DNA of 15,411 bases from JALOAP01 sp964632355 (GTDB lineage: Bacteria > Chloroflexota > Dehalococcoidia > Tepidiformales > Tepidiformaceae): the NCBI GenBank assembly GCA_964632355.1, contig CAZWBW010000070.1, positions 1-15,411 of the forward strand, read 5' to 3'. Below the pieces are notes generated by a model. It was not told the origin of the DNA and ran no database searches. It saw nothing but the letters and a program-made list of their open reading frames with translations. Positions 12,384 to 15,411 of this stretch are shown one piece after another (within the stretch, counting starts at the first letter, position 1; each line of letters begins with the position of its first letter). The translations under genes and the position numbers were made by a program.

Positions 12384-13340
12384 ATGACCGAAGCGAACAC
12401 CGGGAACCGCCAGCTGGCAGGTGTGGCGGTGCTGGTGCTGGCCATCGTCGTGGCATTCGGCGTCGGCGCGTTCCTGATGTTCTCGGGGGGCGGACCCATC
12501 GCCGATACGCCGGAATCGGCGGTGCGGGCGATGTACGACGCCATCAACAAAGGCGACCGCAAGGCGTTCGAAGAAGTACTCGCGCCGGATGTGATCGAAG
12601 AGGGCCAGGCCCAGCTCGTGCCCTTCCCGGCGTCGGTTGGAGTGTACGAAGGATTCGACGGCAAGGAGGCCGCGAAAGTATCCGGCCTGCGGCTCCGCGT
12701 GATCGGCGAACAGGAAAACTGGGCGCTCGTCGGCATCAGCGGCACGCTCGAATTCAAGGGCGAAGAGCGGCCATTCAACGAGACCGCCTACCTGCAGCGT
12801 GTCGGCGACAGCTGGAAGGTATCGACCCAGCAGCTCTTCCTCGGGCGCCCGGATACCGGCACGACCGTCGACGGCGACCTGGGCCCGCTCGTGCCCGACC
12901 GGCCGGACATCGGAAAGCCCGCGCCAGACTTCGCGCTTATCGACGCGCGCGACGGGACAACGGTGCGGAAGCTTTCGGATTTCCGCGGGACGCCCGTGGT
13001 CGTGAACTGGTACGCGAGCTGGTGCGACCCCTGCAAGGAAGAGATCCCCGAGTTCCAGCAGGCGCAGGACACGCTTGGCGATAGCGTGGTGTTCTTCGGC
13101 GTGAACGTGCGCGAGGACGCCGAACGCGCCACAAGCATCCTCGATGAGTTCGGCGCAACCTACCCGGCGGTGCTCGATCGCGACGGCCGCGTGAGCGACC
13201 ACTACCGCGCGAACGCGCTGCCGCACACGGTGTTCATCGACGCCGAAGGCATCGTGCGCGCGATCAAGGTTGGGCAGGTACACGCCGACGACCTCGAAGA
13301 GAACCTGGCGAAGATCGGGCTCGAGTACTCGGCGAGCTAG
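12384..13340 (+). CDS. Membrane-anchored NTF2-like/TlpA-type thioredoxin fusion
   Basis: This 318-aa protein has one N-terminal membrane helix (about 11-33), which puts the rest outside the cytoplasm. Residues about 42-155 (DTPESAVRAMYDAINKGDRK, then FNETAYLQRVGDSWKVS) look like an NTF2/SnoaL or DUF4878-type cone domain. Residues 176-318 are a TlpA/ResA-type thioredoxin. It shows GKPAPDFALID, the redox motif W213-C214-D-P-C217, and cis-proline P280 in ALPHTVF. Such thioredoxins reduce disulfides in secreted or cytochrome c maturation proteins, and the NTF2-like part may bind a client or ligand. The ribosome binding site GTGAGGA sits 3 nt before the ATG, which is rather close. It is divergent from a two-component operon that may control it. 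No cytochrome genes are nearby. Confidence 0.88.
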   Translation: MTEANTGNRQLAGVAVLVLAIVVAFGVGAFLMFSGGGPIADTPESAVRAMYDAINKGDRKAFEEVLAPDVIEEGQAQLVPFPASVGVYEGFDGKEAAKVSGLRLRVIGEQENWALVGISGTLEFKGEERPFNETAYLQRVGDSWKVSTQQLFLGRPDTGTTVDGDLGPLVPDRPDIGKPAPDFALIDARDGTTVRKLSDFRGTPVVVNWYASWCDPCKEEIPEFQQAQDTLGDSVVFFGVNVREDAERATSILDEFGATYPAVLDRDGRVSDHYRANALPHTVFIDAEGIVRAIKVGQVHADDLEENLAKIGLEYSAS

Positions 13341-13417
13341 CCAGCGAACGCGTCGATCCGCCGGGTTCCGCCCGCGCCGGCACTGCCCGGGCTGTTTCGA
13401 ATTCGGCACACGGGAAA

Positions 13418-13440
13418 AAGCCTGCCGCGATGGCAGGCTT
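13418..13440 (-). terminator. Intrinsic terminator of rpsT
   Basis: A perfect 9-bp stem, AAGCCTGCC (13418-13426) with GGCAGGCTT (13432-13440), closes on a 5-nt loop. On the minus strand it ends in a T-run (TTTTTCCC), so it terminates rpsT, whose stop is at 13468. On the plus strand it is followed by CGCGTTTT and may also stop transcripts from the thioredoxin gene. Confidence 0.9.
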
Positions 13441-13467
13441 CGCGTTTTCGGCGTTGGAAGCGCCGGC

Positions 13468-13731
13468 CTAGCTGGCCTTCTGCACCAGCAGCGCGAGGCG
13501 CCGCTTCATGCGGTCGGCCTTGCCGACATGGATCGCGCCGGTCTTCGCCGCGCGGTCGAGCGAGGAATAGGCGCGGCTGAGCGCCTGCGCCGCCAGTTCG
13601 CTGTCGCCGGAAGCAACGGCCTCGCGGACGCGACGGGCGGCGGTGCGGGCCGCCGAGCGGCGGGAGCGATTGCGTTCGCGGCGCTTCAGAGACTGGCGCC
13701 AGCGCTTCTCCGCGGACTTACTGTTCGCCAT
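13468..13731 (-). CDS. rpsT: 30S ribosomal protein S20
   Basis: S20 binds the 5' domain and h44 of 16S rRNA as a three-helix bundle and helps early 30S assembly. The 87-aa product is of normal length. It starts MANSKSAEKRWRQSLKRRER, the usual S20 opening, and is very basic and alanine-rich in the middle (ARTAARRVREAV). It ends with the IHVGKADRMKRRLALLVQK helix, which matches the family's conserved KAAR-K-RL pattern. No Shine-Dalgarno sequence lies before the ATG. It is monocistronic with its own terminator. A divergent repeat array separates it from the aldo/keto reductase. Confidence 0.95.
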   Translation of the reverse strand: MANSKSAEKRWRQSLKRRERNRSRRSAARTAARRVREAVASGDSELAAQALSRAYSSLDRAAKTGAIHVGKADRMKRRLALLVQKAS

Positions 13732-13806
13732 ACGTAACTACTCAATCCAAATGAACGGGTCGAAGACTGAGAGTAGCCGGGAGCGAAGCAAAGAGCAAAG
13801 GGGACC

Positions 13807-13902
13807 GGCTGTTGGCTATTGGCTATTGGCTGTTGGCTGTTGGTGGGGCCATCGGCCGCCGGCTCTCGGCGGACTGAGCACCGAGCACTTGGCACTGTGC
13901 AC
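13807..13902. repeat. Composite heptanucleotide array joining both repeat families
   Basis: Part one is TTGGCT-type units at 13811-13845 (GTTGGCT, ATTGGCT, ATTGGCT, GTTGGCT, GTTGGTG). GGC then recurs every 7 bp at 13847, 13854, 13861 and 13868 after a 2-bp phase shift. Part two is the ACTGAGC family at 13873-13900 (ACTGAGC, ACCGAGC, ACTTGGC, ACTGTGC) and a partial ACT. The two families are fused here without spacer, which suggests they belong to one system. The last partial unit supplies the first T of the next gene's -10 box. Confidence 0.88.
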
Positions 13903-13908
13903 TACTAT
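13903..13908 (+). promoter_or_regulatory. -10 hexamer TACTAT, leaderless promoter of the aldo/keto reductase
   Basis: TACTAT ends 7 nt before the ATG at 13916, so transcription should start at the codon. The junction GCACTACTATGTCCCCCATG nearly repeats the junction before the first crotonase (GCACTACAATGCCCCCATG), showing a shared repeat-to-promoter boundary 13.7 kb away. No Shine-Dalgarno sequence is present. Confidence 0.55.
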
Positions 13909-13915
13909 GTCCCCC

Positions 13916-14935
13916 ATGGAACTGCGCCAGCTTGGACGAACCGGGATTCGCGTGAGCAGCCTATGCCTCGGCTGCATGATGTTCGGGGGCAAGACCAGCC
14001 CCGAGGACTCGGCAAAGATCATCGACCGGGCGATCGACGCCGGGATCAACTTCATCGATACGGCGAACGTCTATAACGCCGGCCGCTCCGAGGAGGTGAC
14101 GGGCGAGGCGCTCAAGCGCAACGGCAAGCGCCAGCAGGTCATCCTCGCGACGAAGGTGTTCAACCGCATGGGCCCGGGACCGAACGACTGGGGCCTTTCG
14201 CGGCGGCACATCATCGAAGAGTGCGAGGCGAGCCTCCGCCGGCTGCAGACCGACTACATCGACCTGTACCAGGTGCACCGGCCCCACCCCGATATCCCGA
14301 TCGACGAGACGCTCCGGGCGCTCGACGACCTCGTGCGGTCGGGGAAGGTGCGGTACATCGGCACCAGCACGTTCGCGGCGTGGCAGTTGGTGGAGTCACT
14401 GTGGGCGTCGAAAGAGCTCGGGCTGAACCGGTTCGTCACCGAGCAGCCGCCCTACAACATCCTCGACCGGCGCATCGAACGCGAACTCATCCCCATGGCG
14501 CAGACGTACGGCTTCGGCATCCTGCCGTGGAGCCCGCTCGGGGGTGGCCTGCTCACCGGCAAGTACAACCGGAACGCGCCGCCGCCGGAGGATTCGCGCT
14601 ACGCCGCCATGGAGCAGGACAACCCGATCGCGGCCATCTACCGCCAGCGCTGGACCGAAGGCGTCTTCGAAGTGGTCGAAGGGCTGGAGCCCATCGCGAA
14701 GGCGAAGGGCGTGACGCTGTCGCAGTTCGCGCTCGCATGGGTGATGGCGCAGCCCGGCGTCACGAGTGCGATCATCGGCCCGCGCACCATGGAGCAGCTC
14801 GAAGACAACCTGAAAGCCGCCGAGATCCAAATCACCGAGGAGGACCGGAAAGCGGTCGACGCCCTCGTCCCACCCGGCGGCATGGTTTCGCCGTTCTACG
14901 AAGCCCGCTTCGGCCCGCACCCGTATCGGTGGTAG
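13916..14935 (+). CDS. Aldo/keto reductase
   Basis: This is a 339-aa NADPH-dependent oxidoreductase of the AKR (beta/alpha)8 superfamily, cytosolic, reducing aldehydes or ketones. The catalytic tetrad is in place: D48 and Y53 in INFIDTANVYNAGRSEE, K80 in ILATK and H121 in YQVHRPHP. The barrel motif GKVRYIGTST (143-152) and the cofactor-binding C-terminal stretch SAIIGPRTMEQLEDNL also match. The sequence resembles the YajO/potassium-channel beta-like branch in length. The start MELRQLGRTGIRVS is the family norm. The ATG at 13907 would add three residues but overlaps the -10 hexamer. Substrate unknown. The downstream flavin enzyme gene has its own ribosome binding site and lies beyond a repeat array. 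Confidence 0.93.
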   Translation: MELRQLGRTGIRVSSLCLGCMMFGGKTSPEDSAKIIDRAIDAGINFIDTANVYNAGRSEEVTGEALKRNGKRQQVILATKVFNRMGPGPNDWGLSRRHIIEECEASLRRLQTDYIDLYQVHRPHPDIPIDETLRALDDLVRSGKVRYIGTSTFAAWQLVESLWASKELGLNRFVTEQPPYNILDRRIERELIPMAQTYGFGILPWSPLGGGLLTGKYNRNAPPPEDSRYAAMEQDNPIAAIYRQRWTEGVFEVVEGLEPIAKAKGVTLSQFALAWVMAQPGVTSAIIGPRTMEQLEDNLKAAEIQITEEDRKAVDALVPPGGMVSPFYEARFGPHPYRW

Positions 14936-14941
14936 AGGGCC

Positions 14942-14969
14942 GTTGGCTGTTGGCTGTTGGCAATTGGTG
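14942..14969. repeat. Heptanucleotide array, TTGGCT family, after the aldo/keto reductase
   Basis: Four in-register units GTTGGCT, GTTGGCT, GTTGGCA and ATTGGTG begin 6 bp past the stop codon. As at 6457 and 9733, this family sits immediately behind a gene's 3' end. Confidence 0.85.
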
Positions 14970-15000
14970 CGCCCGCGGCCACCGCGCCACCGGGAACCCC

Positions 15001-15044
15001 ACTGAGCACTGAGCACTGAGCACCGGGCACCGGCACTGCGCACT
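15001..15044. repeat. Heptanucleotide array, ACTGAGC family, upstream of the flavin oxidoreductase
   Basis: Three identical ACTGAGC units are followed by ACCGGGC, a 6-bp ACCGGC, ACTGCGC and a partial ACT. The order TTGGCT family then ACTGAGC family, in this orientation, repeats that of 13807-13902. Here 31 bp separate the two parts. Confidence 0.88.
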
Positions 15045-15079
15045 CCATCCACGCAGTGTACGAATCCTGTAATAAACGC

Positions 15080-15085
15080 TACGCT
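15080..15085 (+). promoter_or_regulatory. Possible -10 hexamer TACGCT before the flavin oxidoreductase gene
   Basis: TACGCT, the same hexamer as before cysE, lies in a short AT-richer patch (TGTAATAAACG) and would give a leader of about 38 nt. TAATAA at 15070-15075 is an alternative. No clear -35 is seen. Confidence 0.3.
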
Positions 15086-15129
15086 ACCCGCGCATTTCCG
15101 CTCAGGCGGTAAGCCCGGAGGCGTGCGTC

Positions 15130-15411
15130 GTGAAGTTCCACTGGTTCCACCTGATGCCGTGGCCCTACCTGCCGGACGACTTCCAGCAGAAGCACCGCTC
15201 GGTCTGGGTCGACCCCGACTACAGCCTGTACGACCCCGTGAAGGGCCACCACGTCTACCACGACTACCTCGACGAGCTCGAATTCGCCGAGAAGGTCGGG
15301 TTCGACGGCATCTGTGTGAACGAGCACCACTCGAACGCGTACGGGCTCATGCCCAGCCCGAACATCATGGCGGCCACCCTCGCCCGCCGCACCAACCGTG
15401 CCGCCATCGTG
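15130..15411 (+). CDS. LLM-class (luciferase-like) flavin-dependent oxidoreductase, N-terminal part
   Basis: Only the first 94 residues are in the window; the gene runs off its right edge. They begin with FHWFHLMPWPYLP, then LDELEFAEKVGFDGICVNEH and HSNAYGLMPSPNIMAATLAR. This is the first strand-helix units of the luciferase-like TIM barrel that uses reduced FMN or F420. The VNEHH motif is typical of bacterial luciferase-like monooxygenases. The start is a GTG with a strong GGAGG 8 nt upstream (15117-15121). Cofactor (FMN or F420) and substrate cannot be told from this part. It follows the aldo/keto reductase on the same strand but has its own promoter region. Confidence 0.9.
   Translation, partial: MKFHWFHLMPWPYLPDDFQQKHRSVWVDPDYSLYDPVKGHHVYHDYLDELEFAEKVGFDGICVNEHHSNAYGLMPSPNIMAATLARRTNRAAIV

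Noticed and set aside
15045..15129. Riboswitch in the leader of the flavin enzyme gene
   Set aside because: The leader is short (about 45 nt after the likely start) and shows no FMN, cobalamin or other known core motif.

Overview
This window reads as high-GC (about two-thirds G+C) bacterial chromosome from a metagenome-type assembly. It contains a run of 10 Ns at 7315-7324. No marker gene here fixes the lineage. Three features suggest a Chloroflexota relative (for example a Dehalococcoidia-like lineage) or possibly a deep actinobacterial one: GC-rich lipoproteins and sortases with Thr-Pro linkers, class F-like sortases, and many starts that look leaderless (a -10 hexamer 6-9 nt before ATG). 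This assignment is an inference. No tRNA, rRNA, CRISPR array, prophage or insertion sequence is visible.

Layout. Positions 1-190 are a 7-bp repeat region leading into a crotonase-family gene (196-975, +). That gene converges on, and overlaps by 14 bp, a phytoene-desaturase/PYROXD2-like FAD oxidoreductase (962-2449, -). Next come a lipoprotein (2611-3297, +) and serine O-acetyltransferase cysE (3378-4052, +). A cell-surface block follows: a Pro/Thr-rich secreted membrane protein (4099-4821) and two tandem class F-like sortases (4900-5565 and 5658-6302), closed by a clear intrinsic terminator (6325-6351). A medium-chain zinc-type dehydrogenase (6500-7732, -) is disrupted by the assembly gap and a flanking 23-bp near-perfect direct repeat. 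Divergent from it is a stand-alone Cas4/AddB-type PD-(D/E)XK nuclease with an Fe-S cysteine pattern (7981-8790, +). A second crotonase (8904-9728, +) and a 73-aa orphan (9906-10127, +) come next.

The next block is a PhoB/PhoR-type two-component system on the minus strand (regulator 11557-12261, kinase 10165-11550), divergent from a membrane-anchored NTF2-like/TlpA-thioredoxin fusion (12384-13340, +). Ribosomal protein S20 (rpsT, 13468-13731, -) has its own terminator. An aldo/keto reductase (13916-14935, +) and a truncated luciferase-like flavin oxidoreductase (15130 to the window end, +) finish the window.

Genes working together. The two-component pair is almost certainly an operon. The two sortases and the preceding Pro/Thr-rich membrane protein plausibly form a surface-anchoring group. 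The crotonases, dehydrogenase, AKR and LLM enzyme look like scattered accessory acyl-CoA/redox catabolism, each with its own promoter.

The most unusual signal is not a gene. Degenerate arrays with a strict 7-bp period (one family around ACTGRGC, another around NTTGGCT) occupy seven intergenic regions. In at least two places the last repeat unit runs directly into the -10 hexamer of a leaderless gene. They resemble in style the heptanucleotide STRR repeats of filamentous cyanobacteria but differ in sequence.
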